Source: Bradyrhizobium sp. in8p8
GTDB taxonomy: Bacteria; Pseudomonadota; Alphaproteobacteria; Rhizobiales; Xanthobacteraceae
Length of the DNA stretch: 64,000 bases
Direction: 5' to 3'
Assembly: GCF_000426845.1 (NCBI RefSeq)
Contig: NZ_AUGD01000010.1
Coordinates: forward strand, 1-64,000
Below the pieces are notes generated by a model. It was not told the DNA's origin. It saw only the letters and a list, made by a program, of their open reading frames with translations, and made no database searches. Below are positions 44,118 through 53,505 of the stretch, piece by piece (within the stretch, counting starts at the first letter, position 1; each line of letters opens with the position of its first letter). The position numbers and the translations under genes are program-made.

Positions 44118-44221
44118 GTCATTCCGGGGCGCCGCGCAGCGGCGAGCCCGGAATCCATCGAACCGCGGAGACAGTGGAGGAATGGATTCCGGGCTCGCGC
44201 TACGCGCGCCCCGGAATGACG
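44118..44221. repeat. Long palindromic intergenic repeat (cruciform)
   Basis: Near-perfect inverted arms: CGTCATTCCGGGGCGC (44118-44133) with GCGCCCCGGAATGACG (44206-44221), and inside them GCGAGCCCGGAATCC with GGATTCCGGGCTCGC. The loop is about 20 bases. Total 104 bases. It lies between the Nudix gene and the LLM gene. The outer motif GTCATTCCGGG recurs at 54019-54058. Confidence 0.85.
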
Positions 44222-44253
44222 GAGGAGGGAGCCGTGCCTCCGCAATGTCAGCG

Positions 44254-45006
44254 TCAGCTCAACACATCCTTCTGCATCTTGCCGCCGTAGAAATGGAAGA
44301 ACGGCACCGGCGCATCATGACGAAGCGGGCCGGTGGCAAGGCGGGTGTCGAGCTCGTTGAGCACGTTGCGCGTCATCGGATGCAGATCGGCGAGCGGCTT
44401 TGAGCCGAGCTCGACCCAGACCAGCTCCACCAGCTCGGCATCGGCATGGATCACCCCCTCGACGCGATGGGTGATTGCGGAGGCATCGGCGGTGAAGAAG
44501 CGCGTGTCGAAGCGCTTGACCCGGCCCGGCGGGGTGATCGCCCGCGCGATCAGGAACAGGCTGGAAGGATCGGGCAGGAGGCCGGCATCGGCGAACGGCC
44601 TCCAGGGGCCCTCGAGCTTTGTCACCTTGCCTTCGGCCTTGCGGCCGAGGCAGAGGCCGGTCTCCTCGCAGGCCTCGCGGATCGCGGCAATGGCGAGGGA
44701 CTTCGCGCGCGAAGCCGGCGTCTTCGGGCTGCCCTTGGCGAGATTGGCCTCCAGCTCGGGCGTGATGGGGGCGGCACAGGGCACGCGATAATCGGCCTTG
44801 TCGACGCGTCCGCCCGGAAAGACGAACTTGCCGGGCATGAACACGACCTTGTCGTGCCGCTTGCCGACCAGCACTTTCGGGGTGGTGCCGCTGCGATCGA
44901 CCAGGATCAGTGTCGCCGCATCCCTCGGGCGGAAGTAGGGATGGTGATCGGCTTCCTTCTCCTCGTGAACCCTGGTTTTCTCCTCGGCCTGCGAAATATC
45001 CGTCAT
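44254..45006 (-). CDS. Nudix hydrolase
   Basis: 250 residues. The Nudix core REACEETGL is present, preceded by MPGKFVFPGGRVD. The stretch between the Gly-rich start of the box and the REACEETGL helix is expanded by about 40 residues, as in the NUDT19-like branch. Such enzymes hydrolyse nucleoside diphosphate derivatives, CoA or similar. Start at 45006 fits MTDISQAEEK; earlier frame is doubtful. It follows the DUF983 gene by 34 bases, in the rnr operon. Confidence 0.88.
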   Translation of the reverse strand: MTDISQAEEKTRVHEEKEADHHPYFRPRDAATLILVDRSGTTPKVLVGKRHDKVVFMPGKFVFPGGRVDKADYRVPCAAPITPELEANLAKGSPKTPASRAKSLAIAAIREACEETGLCLGRKAEGKVTKLEGPWRPFADAGLLPDPSSLFLIARAITPPGRVKRFDTRFFTADASAITHRVEGVIHADAELVELVWVELGSKPLADLHPMTRNVLNELDTRLATGPLRHDAPVPFFHFYGGKMQKDVLS

Positions 45007-45040
45007 GTCCTCACCCAAAACCCGTTTTCTTGCTTGTTGC

Positions 45041-45481
45041 TTACACAGGCGGAATACCATCCGGAGGGTTCTCGTCAAACCCGTGCATGCGCAGAGCCCA
45101 TTGCAAGCCGACCACAGCTCCTTTTACCGGCTGCAACAGTGCGAGCGAGGCGATGAAGGTGAAGGGCAGATAGGCCGCGAAGCTGAGCCAGACCGGCGTC
45201 GAATAGTTGGTCTCGATCCAGAGGATGGCCGGCACCACGATGTGGCCGACGATGACGATGACGAGATAGGCGGGCAGATCGTCGGCGCGGTGCGGCGTGA
45301 AGTCGAGCTCGCATTTGGCGCAATGATCTGCCGTCTTCAGGAAAGCACGGAACAGCTTTCCCTCGCCGCAGCGCGGGCAGCGGCCGCGAAAGCCGCGCTT
45401 CATCGCCGTCCACAGGTCGCGCTGCTCGACGAGACCCGTCTCGCGCGTCCAGATCTTTGGCGCCGTGCTGATCATCACCAT
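45041..45481 (-). CDS. DUF983 protein with zinc ribbon and membrane segments
   Basis: 146 residues. A zinc ribbon is formed by Cys35/Cys38 (CPRCGEGKLF) and Cys54/Cys57 (CAKCELDF), followed by two hydrophobic helices. DUF983 is common beside rnr in alphaproteobacteria; its role is not known. Its start overlaps the rnr stop by 7 bases, so it is translated with rnr. Confidence 0.88.
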   Translation of the reverse strand: MVMISTAPKIWTRETGLVEQRDLWTAMKRGFRGRCPRCGEGKLFRAFLKTADHCAKCELDFTPHRADDLPAYLVIVIVGHIVVPAILWIETNYSTPVWLSFAAYLPFTFIASLALLQPVKGAVVGLQWALRMHGFDENPPDGIPPV

Positions 45482-47838
45482 GCCTTGCCCTTCTGTCCTT
45501 TGCTCTTGTTCTTCCTTTTGGCCCGGTTTCCTTTGGCCTTCTTGCCTTTGGCAGGCTTTTGCTTCTCCGGCTTGCGTTTTTTCTCCGGGCTGCGTCCGGG
45601 ATGAGCTTTTGATGGCTTGCGCTGCGGGCGGAAAGATCCGCGCGTGCGCGGGCCGCCCTCGCTCTCCGACGACAGCAGCTCGAACCGCAGTGCGCCGGCG
45701 ATGGGAGCCGCTTCGACCAGACGGACGTCGACGACGTCGCCGAGCTGATACATGGTCCCGCTTCGCGTGCCGACCAGTGCATGGCGGCTCTCGTCATAGT
45801 TGAAATATTCCGTGCCGAGGGATCTGATCGGGATCAGACCATCGGCGCCGGTCTCGCTCAGCTTGACGAAAAGGCCGGCGCGGGTGACGCCCGAAACGCG
45901 ACCCTGGAAGCTGGCGCCGATGCGGTCGGCGAGGTGATGCGCGATGAGCCGGTCGACGGTCTCGCGCTCCGCCTTCATCGCGCGCCGTTCGGTCAGCGAA
46001 ATATGCGCGGCGACCTCGCCGAGAGATTCCGGCGTCTCGCTGTCGGGCAGGGCGCCTTCGCCGAGGCCGAGCGCGCGGACCAGTGCACGGTGCACGACAA
46101 GGTCGGCGTAGCGGCGGATGGGCGAGGTGAAGTGCGCATAGCGGCGCAGGTTCAGGCCGAAATGCCCGTAATTTTCGGAAGAGTACTCCGCCTGGGCCTG
46201 GGCGCGCAGCACGACCTCGCTCACCAGCGGGTAATAGTCATGGCCTTCGAGCTGGGCCAGCACGCGGTTGAACAGCGTCGGGCGCAGCGCGCCTGACTTC
46301 GTGAATGGGACGTCCAGCGTCTCCAGGAACTCTGCGAGCGCATGGACCTTTTCCAGCGTCGGCTCGTCGTGGACGCGGTAGATCAGCGGGAGCGACTTCT
46401 TCTCCAGCATCTCCGCCGCGGCGACGTTGGCGAGGATCATGAACTCCTCGATCAGCTTGTGCGCATCGAGGCGTTCCGGCACGACGACGCGGTCGACCGT
46501 GCCGTCGCTCTTCAAGAGAATTTTTCGCTCGGGGAGATCGAGGTTGAGCGGATCGCGCTCGTCGCGCGCCCGCCTGGCGCAGGCGTAAGCGGCATAGAGG
46601 GGCTTGAGAATCGGATCGAGCAGGGGGCCTGTGGTGTCGTCAGGCTTTCCGTCGATCGCGGCCTGCGCCTGCGCGTAGCTCAGCTTCGCCGCCGAGCGCA
46701 TCAGGATGCGGTGGAAGCTGTGCGAACGCTTCCGCCCGTCGGGGCCGAGCACCATCCGCACCGCGAGCGCGCCGCGCGGCTCGCCCGGCACCAGCGAGCA
46801 GAGATTGTTGGAGATGCGCTCGGGCAGCATCGGCACGACGCGGTCGGGAAAATAGACCGAGTTGCCGCGATCGAGCGCGTCGCGATCGAGCGCGGTGCCC
46901 GGCCGCACGTAGAAGCTCACGTCGGCGATGGCGACGTTGACGATGAAGCCGCCCTTGTTGTTGGGATCGTCATCGGGCTGCGCGTGGACCGCGTCGTCGT
47001 GATCCTTGGCGTCGGGCGGATCGATGGTGATGAGCGGGACGTCGCGCCAGTCTTCTCGCCCCTTCAGGTTCGCGGGCTCGGCGGCTTCCGCCTCGCGCTC
47101 GGCCGCGGACGAGAATTGCAGCGGGATGTCGTGAGCATAGATCGCGATCAGGCTGATCGCCTTCTCGGACTTGACCGAGCCGAGCTTTTCCTTGACCCGG
47201 CCCGATGCGAGGCCGAAGCCGCGCGAGCGGACGATGTCGACGCTCACGAGATCGCCGTCCTGCGCGCCCTGGGTATCGGTCTTGGCGATGTTCAGTTCGC
47301 GGTCCGCGAACTTCTTGTCGACGGCGACGAGCCGGCCGCCGCCTTCAGGCAGGCTGCGGAAGACGCCGAGAATGCGGCTCTTGGCCTTGTCGATGACCTT
47401 GATGATGCGGCCGCGCCAGGCCGGACCTTCGGTCTCGTCGGATCGCTCGACGCGCAGCAGGGCGCGGTCGCCGATTCCGGCCGCGGTGCCCGGCTTCGGC
47501 TTGCGCGGCATCTCGATCAGGATCTTTGGTGGCTCGCCGCTCTCGACCTCGTCCCATTCGGCGGGCGAGGCGATCAATTCGCCGTCACTGTCGCGGCCTG
47601 TGATGTCGGCAAGCAGTGTCGGCGGCAGCGCCTCCGGCTCGGAGACCTTGTGGCGCTTCTTCTTGATGATGCCGTCGTCGGCGAGCTCGCGCAGCATGCG
47701 CCTGAGCTCGGCGCGATCAGCATTCTTCAGGCCGAACTCGCGCGCAATGTCGCGAGTTCCGACCTTTCCCGGATTGGCCTTGATGAAGGCGACGATGGCG
47801 TTCCGGTCGGGAAAGCCAAGGTCATTCTTGCGTTTCAC
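45475..47838 (-). CDS. rnr: Ribonuclease R
   Basis: 787-residue 3'-to-5' exoribonuclease. The RNB catalytic domain has ITIDPPDAKDHDDAVHA with the metal-binding aspartates and NVAIADVSFYVRPG. A cold-shock-type domain precedes it and an S1 domain follows (SFQGRVSGVTRAGLFVKL). The C-terminal 80 residues are Lys/Arg/Gly-rich, helping with structured RNA. The start is GTG 47838, 7 bases after topA, with AGAGG as ribosome site. RNase R degrades structured mRNA and faulty rRNA. Confidence 0.96.
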   Translation of the reverse strand: MKRKNDLGFPDRNAIVAFIKANPGKVGTRDIAREFGLKNADRAELRRMLRELADDGIIKKKRHKVSEPEALPPTLLADITGRDSDGELIASPAEWDEVESGEPPKILIEMPRKPKPGTAAGIGDRALLRVERSDETEGPAWRGRIIKVIDKAKSRILGVFRSLPEGGGRLVAVDKKFADRELNIAKTDTQGAQDGDLVSVDIVRSRGFGLASGRVKEKLGSVKSEKAISLIAIYAHDIPLQFSSAAEREAEAAEPANLKGREDWRDVPLITIDPPDAKDHDDAVHAQPDDDPNNKGGFIVNVAIADVSFYVRPGTALDRDALDRGNSVYFPDRVVPMLPERISNNLCSLVPGEPRGALAVRMVLGPDGRKRSHSFHRILMRSAAKLSYAQAQAAIDGKPDDTTGPLLDPILKPLYAAYACARRARDERDPLNLDLPERKILLKSDGTVDRVVVPERLDAHKLIEEFMILANVAAAEMLEKKSLPLIYRVHDEPTLEKVHALAEFLETLDVPFTKSGALRPTLFNRVLAQLEGHDYYPLVSEVVLRAQAQAEYSSENYGHFGLNLRRYAHFTSPIRRYADLVVHRALVRALGLGEGALPDSETPESLGEVAAHISLTERRAMKAERETVDRLIAHHLADRIGASFQGRVSGVTRAGLFVKLSETGADGLIPIRSLGTEYFNYDESRHALVGTRSGTMYQLGDVVDVRLVEAAPIAGALRFELLSSESEGGPRTRGSFRPQRKPSKAHPGRSPEKKRKPEKQKPAKGKKAKGNRAKRKNKSKGQKGKAW

Positions 47839-47845
47839 TTAACCT

Positions 47846-50584
47846 CTAATTCTTGCCGGCACTCTTTTTGGCCGGAGCCTTGGTCGCGGCCGCTTTGGTC
47901 GGCGACGTCTTCGCGGTCGACGACACGGCAGCGCGCGCCTTGCTGGTGGATTCGGATTTGGTTTTGGCCGCAGCTTTCTTGGCGGCCGGCTTCTTGGGCT
48001 TCGGCGAGGCATCCTCGCCGTTTGCAGCCTTCTTGGTCTTGGCCGGCTTGGCCGCCTTCTTCGCCTTGGTCTTGCCGCCGCCCTTGGCCGCACGCTCGTC
48101 GATCAGCGCGATCGCCTGCGCCAGCGTGATGGCGTCCTTCTCGAACTCGGCGGGAATCGTCGCGTTGACGCCGCCGGCTGTGACGTAGGGTCCGTAGCGG
48201 CCGCTCTTGACCGTAACGGTGCCGAGCGTCGGATGATCGCCGATGGCCTTGCCTGGATCGGCACCGAAGCGGCGGCTCGGGCCCTTCGCCGCCTTCTCGG
48301 CGATCAGCGTCACCGCGCGGTTGAGCCCGATGTCGAACACCTCGTCGCCGGCTTCGAGACTCGCATAGGTCTTGTCGTGCTTGACGAACGGCCCGAAGCG
48401 GCCGAGGCCGGCGGTGATTGGCAGACCCGTCTCCGGATGCTTGCCGATCTCGCGCGGCAGCGACAGCAGCTTCAGCGCAAGCTCGAGGTCGACGTCGCTG
48501 GGCGAAGTGCCCTTCGGAATGCCCGCGCGCTTCGGCTTCTCCCCTTCCTCATAATCCTTCTGCTCGCCGAGCTGGATATAGGGGCCGAAGCGGCCGGCCT
48601 TGACCCAGACATCGCGACCCGTCTCAGGGTCCTGGCCAAGCGAACGGTCGGCCGTGGCCTCGCCGTCGGCGGCGAGCTGACGGGTGTAGCGGCACTCCGG
48701 GTAGTTCGAGCAGCCGACGAAGGCGCCGAACTTGCCGGCCTTGAGGTTGAGCCGGCCAGTGCCGCAATTCGGGCATTGCCTGACATCGCCGCCATCGGGG
48801 CGAGGCGGATAGATGTGCGGCCCCAGCATCTCGTCGAGCACGTCCAGCACCTGGGCGACGCGCAGATCCTTGATGTCGTCGACCGCGCCGATGAAGTCGC
48901 GCCAGAAATCCTTCAGCACCTGCTGCCAAGAGATCTCGTTGTTGGAGATGCGGTCGAGCTGCTCCTCCAGCGCGGCGGTGAAATCGTATTCGACGTAGCG
49001 GCTGAAGAAGCTCTCCAGGAACGCGATCACGACGCGGCCCTTGTCCTCGCCGTGCAGACGCTTCTTCTCCAGCTTGACGTAGCCGCGGTCCTTCAGCACC
49101 TGCAGGATCGAGGCGTAGGTCGAGGGCCGGCCGATGCCGAGCTCTTCCATGCGCTTGACGAGGGAGGCCTCGGAGAAGCGCGGCGGGGGCTCGGTGAAAT
49201 GCTGGGTGACCGACAAGCTCTGCCGTTTCAGGGCGTCGTTTGGGCTCATCGCGGGCAGACGGCGGGAATCCTCGTCCTCCTCGTCGTCGCGGCCTTCTTG
49301 ATAAAGCGCGAGGAAGCCGTCGAACTTGACGACCTGGCCGGTGGCGCGCAGCTCCAGCGTACGGGAGCCTGCCTTCGCGGTGATGTCGACCGTGGTGCGC
49401 TCGAGCTCGGCCGACTCCATCTGGCTTGCGATGGTGCGCTTCCAGATCAGCTCGTAGAGCTTCGCCTGGTCGGCATCGAGCCTGCGGTTCAGGCTGTCGG
49501 GGCGGCGGGACAGGTCGGTCGGCCGGATCGCCTCGTGCGCTTCCTGGGCGTTCTTCGCCTTGGCCTGGTATTGGCGGGGAGCATCGGGAACGTAGGCGTT
49601 GCCGTAATCCTCGCCGATCACCTTGCGCGCCTGGGTGATCGCGGACGGATCGATCTGCACGCCGTCGGTACGCATATAAGTAATGAGTCCGGTGGTCTCG
49701 CCGCCGATGTCGATGCCTTCATAGAGGCGCTGGGCGATGCGCATCGTGTGCGCCGGCGCAAAGCCGTATTTGCGGCTGGCTTCCTGCTGCAGCGTCGAGG
49801 TGGTGAAGGGCGCCTGCGGATTGCGGCGGGCGGGCTTGGCATCGACCGCGGTCACGATGTAGCTGGCGGCCTCCAGCGCCTTCTTGAAGTCCTCGGCTTC
49901 GGCGCCGGTGCCGATGTCGAGGCGCTGGATCTTCTTGCCGTCGGCGCCGACGAGCCGGGCCTCGAAGGCATCGCCGCGCGGCGTCAGCAGGGTTGCGATC
50001 AGCGACCAATATTCGCGCGGCACGAATTTCTCGATCTCGAGCTCGCGGTCGCAGACGAGGCGCAGTGCCACCGACTGCACCCGGCCAGCCGAGCGGGCAC
50101 CCGGCAGCTTGCGCCACAGCACGGGGGAGAGGGTGAAGCCGACCAGGTAATCAAGGGCGCGACGCGCCATGTAGGCGTCGACCAGCGCGCCGTCGATCTG
50201 GCGCGGATGCTTCATCGCATCCGACACCGCCTGCTTGGTGATGGCGTTGAAGACGACCCGCTCGACCTTCTGGTCCTTCAGCGCGCGCTTTTCCTTCAAC
50301 ACCTCCAGCACGTGCCAGGAGATCGCCTCGCCCTCGCGATCGGGGTCGGTGGCGAGAATCAGGCGGTCGGCACCCTTCAAGGATTTGGCAATCTCGTTGA
50401 GCCGGCCGGCCGCCTTGGGGTCGACCTCCCAGATCATCTTGAAATTGGCATCGGGATCGACGGAGCCGTTCTTCGCGGGCAGGTCGCGGACATGGCCGAA
50501 CGAGGCCAGAACCTCATAGGACGAGCCCAAATACTTGTTGATCGTCTTGGCTTTCGCCGGCGACTCCACGATGACGATATTCAT
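47846..50584 (-). CDS. topA: DNA topoisomerase I
   Basis: 912 residues. The Toprim domain opens MNIVIVESPAKAKTI, with ATDPDREGEAISWH downstream. The active-site tyrosine is in GLITYMRTDG at about residue 303. One zinc ribbon (CPNCGTGRLNLKAGKFGAFVG-region with C-x-C) and several C-terminal repeats follow. A very Lys/Ala-rich tail of about 85 residues ends the protein and likely binds DNA. The enzyme relaxes negative supercoils. ATG 50584 is the family start. It heads the topA-rnr-DUF983-Nudix unit. Confidence 0.97.
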   Translation of the reverse strand: MNIVIVESPAKAKTINKYLGSSYEVLASFGHVRDLPAKNGSVDPDANFKMIWEVDPKAAGRLNEIAKSLKGADRLILATDPDREGEAISWHVLEVLKEKRALKDQKVERVVFNAITKQAVSDAMKHPRQIDGALVDAYMARRALDYLVGFTLSPVLWRKLPGARSAGRVQSVALRLVCDRELEIEKFVPREYWSLIATLLTPRGDAFEARLVGADGKKIQRLDIGTGAEAEDFKKALEAASYIVTAVDAKPARRNPQAPFTTSTLQQEASRKYGFAPAHTMRIAQRLYEGIDIGGETTGLITYMRTDGVQIDPSAITQARKVIGEDYGNAYVPDAPRQYQAKAKNAQEAHEAIRPTDLSRRPDSLNRRLDADQAKLYELIWKRTIASQMESAELERTTVDITAKAGSRTLELRATGQVVKFDGFLALYQEGRDDEEDEDSRRLPAMSPNDALKRQSLSVTQHFTEPPPRFSEASLVKRMEELGIGRPSTYASILQVLKDRGYVKLEKKRLHGEDKGRVVIAFLESFFSRYVEYDFTAALEEQLDRISNNEISWQQVLKDFWRDFIGAVDDIKDLRVAQVLDVLDEMLGPHIYPPRPDGGDVRQCPNCGTGRLNLKAGKFGAFVGCSNYPECRYTRQLAADGEATADRSLGQDPETGRDVWVKAGRFGPYIQLGEQKDYEEGEKPKRAGIPKGTSPSDVDLELALKLLSLPREIGKHPETGLPITAGLGRFGPFVKHDKTYASLEAGDEVFDIGLNRAVTLIAEKAAKGPSRRFGADPGKAIGDHPTLGTVTVKSGRYGPYVTAGGVNATIPAEFEKDAITLAQAIALIDERAAKGGGKTKAKKAAKPAKTKKAANGEDASPKPKKPAAKKAAAKTKSESTSKARAAVSSTAKTSPTKAAATKAPAKKSAGKN

Positions 50585-50776
50585 GTAGTTCCAGTAACTT
50601 ACGGGAAAATATGGGGCCGAAAACGAAAGGATTCGGGTCGGCCGTTTCGCCCCGAACATGGGTGGTGAGGCCGCCGCTGTCAAATCGAGGGGTGTAGGAC
50701 TACGCTCTGGAGGGGAGAGTTCTATATCTGGAAAGTTGCAAAATACCACCTTGGAGTTGCGGGTGATGTGAGCGTA

Positions 50777-51052
50777 ATGTCTCATTGGGCGCATGGATTC
50801 GGGTGGGGTCTGGTGACAAGGCCAGGAAAGAAACGGGCGCGTGCTGGATCAGGCTCGCCAGGGGGCTCGCGTCACGAGGAACCGGGGGAGGGCGGCGCTG
50901 ACGAGGCGGTGGCCTTCATCGCCGAGCAGACCGGGGCATTGCGCGAGCTGGCCGAGCGCCACAAGCTCGCCGTGCTGCATTATCTGCTGGGTATGACCAA
51001 GCTGGAGGCTGACGAGCACATGCGACTGCGGACCAAGCGCAAGCTGTCGTGA
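50777..51052 (+). CDS. Hypothetical protein
   Basis: About 91 residues (ATG 50777, or GTG 50768 three codons earlier). The first half is basic and Gly-rich; the second half is a plausible helical unit, AVAFIAEQTGALRELAERHKLAVLHYLLGMTKLEA. That second half looks conserved in texture with small bradyrhizobial proteins, but I cannot name a family. It is divergent from topA. Confidence 0.55.
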   Translation: MSHWAHGFGWGLVTRPGKKRARAGSGSPGGSRHEEPGEGGADEAVAFIAEQTGALRELAERHKLAVLHYLLGMTKLEADEHMRLRTKRKLS

Positions 51053-51117
51053 GGAGCTTCCACATTGACTTGAACTGCCGCGCTCTCGCCGGCGACCAAG
51101 CCCATGTGAGAAACACG

Positions 51118-51447
51118 ATGATCCTCTCGATCCCGGCGGACCAGTTCCGTAACGACGTTCGCGGTCTCGTCATCGCGGCCTGCCTGATCGGAGGACTGAT
51201 CCTCTGGTTTGCGATCGCAGGCCGGTCCGACCGCGTCATCTATCGCGGTGTCGACAAGGCATGGTCCGAGCCCGGTCGCGTCCATCTCAACACGGAGCCC
51301 CCCGGCAATTACGTGATCGAGCGAAACGCAGAATTTGATGCGATGAAGATCGGCTGTGTCTACGCTCTCAACTATGACGCCGGGTTTGGTCGGCAGGGTC
51401 ACAATCCCTGGAAGGCGGTTCGCAGTTTCACTCTTGTCCGGTGCTAG
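51118..51447 (+). CDS. Hypothetical single-pass membrane protein
   Basis: About 109 residues from ATG 51118; the frame is open from GTG 51049, which overlaps the end of the previous gene. One hydrophobic segment (VIAACLIGGLILWFAIAG) is followed by a polar domain with RVIYRGVDKAW and CVYALNYDAGFGRQG. Not recognised. Its TAG stop uses the palindrome CTAG that is also the stop of the convergent HxlR gene. Confidence 0.5.
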   Translation: MILSIPADQFRNDVRGLVIAACLIGGLILWFAIAGRSDRVIYRGVDKAWSEPGRVHLNTEPPGNYVIERNAEFDAMKIGCVYALNYDAGFGRQGHNPWKAVRSFTLVRC

Positions 51448-51923
51448 CCCGACCGACTCCGGCTTACTCCCTTCGATGGCTGGCGTGGTCTGATCGTCGT
51501 GTCGGCTGGCGCGAGAAGGCGTCCGTCCTCCGCGCGCATTTCCAGCTTCTTCACCGGGCGACCTTTCTCGCGATCGACCAGGATGGTCGCGATCTCCTCG
51601 GGGTGGTCGTCGTACTCCTCGCTCCATTGCCGCAGCGCGACCAGGATCGGAAAGGTGCCGCGGCCCTTCGGGGTCAGCACATATTCCTGGTAGGCGCTGC
51701 CGTCGGAAGCGGGCGCGGTCGCCAAAATGCCGTGCTCGACCAGTGACCGCAGGCGCGCGGCCAGAATGTTCTTGGCCATGCCGAGCTTGCTCTGAAATTC
51801 GCCGAAACGGCGTACGCCGAACAGCGCCTCGCGGATGATCAGCAGCGACCACCAGTCGCCGAGGGCCTCTAGCGACCGCGCGATCGGGCATGCATCGCCT
51901 TCGAAGCTCGTTCTTTTCACCAT
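51444..51923 (-). CDS. HxlR-family regulator with single N-terminal cysteine
   Basis: 159 residues, a winged helix of the HxlR/MarR-like family: ALGDWWSLLIIREALFGVRRFGEFQ and LGMAKNILAARLRSLVEHGIL. The only cysteine is Cys12 (GDACPIARSLE), in the place used for redox sensing by YodB, HypR and QorR. It is divergent from an SDR gene, with a candidate promoter (-10 at 51981-51986, -35 TTGCCA at 52004-52009 on the minus strand) and a perfect palindrome in between. Confidence 0.88.
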   Translation of the reverse strand: MVKRTSFEGDACPIARSLEALGDWWSLLIIREALFGVRRFGEFQSKLGMAKNILAARLRSLVEHGILATAPASDGSAYQEYVLTPKGRGTFPILVALRQWSEEYDDHPEEIATILVDREKGRPVKKLEMRAEDGRLLAPADTTIRPRQPSKGVSRSRSG

Positions 51924-51980
51924 CGCTCGCTCTCCCGCGTTCGCACGGCGCCTGAGCCGATCACGCGCTTGTGTGGTTGC

Positions 51981-52009
51981 ATAATAAAACCAAATGCCCT
52001 AGATGGCAA
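51981..52009 (-). promoter_or_regulatory. Promoter of the HxlR gene
   Basis: On the minus strand: -35 TTGCCA, 17-base spacer, -10 TATTAT. It is a strong sigma-70 match and the start codon lies about 58 bases downstream of the -10. Confidence 0.55.
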
Positions 52010-52012
52010 TCT

Positions 52013-52029
52013 AGTTTCATTATGAAACT
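52013..52029. promoter_or_regulatory. Operator-like palindrome between HxlR and SDR genes
   Basis: AGTTTCATTATGAAACT: perfect 7-bp arms around TTA. It lies 2 bases before the SDR ribosome site and next to the -35 of the divergent HxlR gene, so a bound dimer would affect both. Confidence 0.7.
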
Positions 52030-52042
52030 TAAGGAGGCGAGC

Positions 52043-52816
52043 GTGAGACTGAAGAACAAGGCAGCACTGATCACCGGCGGCAACAGCGGCATCGGGCTTG
52101 CGACCGCAAAGCTGTTCGTGGCCGAGGGCGCGAAGGTGGTGATCACCGGGCGCAACAAGCAGACGTTGGAGGCAGCCGCGAACGAACTCGGGTCGAACGC
52201 GCTCGCACTCGCGGCCGATGCCACCGACATCGACGCCACTGAAGCCGCAATCAAGCAGGGCGCGGAAAAGTTCGGCAAGTTCGACATCCTGTTTGCCAAT
52301 GCCGGCATTGCCGGCGGCACGCCGCTGGGATCGGCGAAACCAGAGGTGTTCGAGAAGATCATCAGCACCAATCTGACCGGCGTGTTCTTCACCGTTCAAG
52401 CCGCACTGCCTCATCTCAACGACAATGCCTCGATCATCCTCAACGGCTCGGTGATCTCGGTGCTCGGCATTCCCGGTTACTCTGCTTACGGTGCGGCGAA
52501 AGCCGGCGTGCGCGCGATGGCGCGGGTCATGGCCTCGGAGCTGTCGCCGCGCGGAATCCGCGTCAACGTGGTGGCGCCCGGCGCGATCCGCACGCCGATC
52601 TGGGGGGCTGCCACCGCGACGCCGGAAGCCGAGAAGGAGTTCGAGAAGCGGATCGCGCTGACGACGCCGCTCGGCCGTATCGGTGAAACCGATCACGTCG
52701 CCAAGACGGTGCTGTTCCTCGCCTCCGACGATTCCGCGCATGTGCAGGGCCAGGAGATCTTTGTCGATGGCGGCGCGGTGGCCTCGCCGAGCGGCGCGCC
52801 GATCTATCGCGGCTGA
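52043..52816 (+). CDS. SDR-family oxidoreductase
   Basis: 257-residue short-chain dehydrogenase/reductase. The cofactor motif is TGGNSGIG near residue 14, the NAG motif is FANAGIAGG, the catalytic Ser is in LNGSVIS and the YxxxK pair is in YSAYGAAKAG. The start is GTG 52043 because AAGGAGG lies exactly at ribosome-site distance (52031-52037); the ATG at 52022 would precede this site. It likely reduces a carbonyl or quinone and is probably controlled by the divergent HxlR regulator. Confidence 0.93.
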   Translation: MRLKNKAALITGGNSGIGLATAKLFVAEGAKVVITGRNKQTLEAAANELGSNALALAADATDIDATEAAIKQGAEKFGKFDILFANAGIAGGTPLGSAKPEVFEKIISTNLTGVFFTVQAALPHLNDNASIILNGSVISVLGIPGYSAYGAAKAGVRAMARVMASELSPRGIRVNVVAPGAIRTPIWGAATATPEAEKEFEKRIALTTPLGRIGETDHVAKTVLFLASDDSAHVQGQEIFVDGGAVASPSGAPIYRG

Positions 52817-52884
52817 CGCTCCAAACAAGCTCGGTCGTCCGGCGCAGCATGTGTGTTGCGCGGGACGGTTCAGCGGTCGGGGGG

Positions 52885-53493
52885 CTATGCTGAACGCAGA
52901 GCCGTTGCTGCCTGGAGAGCGCCGGTGAGCGCCTTCTCGCGGTGGTCCGGGTCGATCTGGATTCCGTCGGCGGGGATGAACTCGACGCTGTTGATTCCCA
53001 GGAAGCCGAACACCCAGCGCAGATAGGTTTCGAGGTGCTCGCCGGCCGCGTTTGGCGTCTCGGCGCCGTAAAAGCCGCCACGCGACATTGCGACGATCAC
53101 CCGCTTGCCGCCCGCGAGCCCCTCGGGCCCAGTGGGGCCATACTTAAATGTCTTCCCAGGCACCAGAATTCGGTCGATCCAGGCCTTGAGTTGGCTCGGG
53201 ATCGTGAAGTTGTACATGGGCGCACCGATGACGACGATGTCGGCCGCCAGGAAATCCTCCAGCGCGACCGCGCTCGCCGCGAGGTCGGGCGCGAGTTCCG
53301 CCGGCGCCGGCGCGCCGTGGGCCGCCGCAAGGTGCGACCCGGAGAGATGGGCGAGCGGGGCGTGGGCCAGATCGCGATAGACAACCTCGAGCGAGGGCGT
53401 CGCCTGCCGGAGCCGGTCGACGATGGCGGCGGAAACCTGCCGGCTGACGGATTGGGGGCCGAGCACGCTGGAGTCGAGGTGGAGGAGTTTCAT
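52885..53493 (-). CDS. azoR: FMN-dependent NADH:quinone oxidoreductase / azoreductase
   Basis: 202 residues, the AzoR length. Segments [21 protein letters not shown] and SRGGFYGAE form the FMN site; the start [19 protein letters not shown] is typical. The enzyme gives two-electron reduction of quinones and azo compounds, so it avoids semiquinone radicals. The start at 53493 follows GGAG-type sequence. It is divergent from a second HxlR gene, the arrangement seen with YodB control of azoR1 in Bacillus. Confidence 0.92.
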   Translation of the reverse strand: MKLLHLDSSVLGPQSVSRQVSAAIVDRLRQATPSLEVVYRDLAHAPLAHLSGSHLAAAHGAPAPAELAPDLAASAVALEDFLAADIVVIGAPMYNFTIPSQLKAWIDRILVPGKTFKYGPTGPEGLAGGKRVIVAMSRGGFYGAETPNAAGEHLETYLRWVFGFLGINSVEFIPADGIQIDPDHREKALTGALQAATALRSA

Positions 53494-53505
53494 GTGAGGG
53501 TCACC

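Noticed and set aside
46342-48129. Open frame opposite rnr
   Set aside because: Shadow of rnr; its product is a Glu/Arg/Ala-rich string without motifs.
48233-50668. Long open frame on the plus strand opposite topA
   Set aside because: Shadow of topA; the translation has no domain and topA is certain on the other strand.
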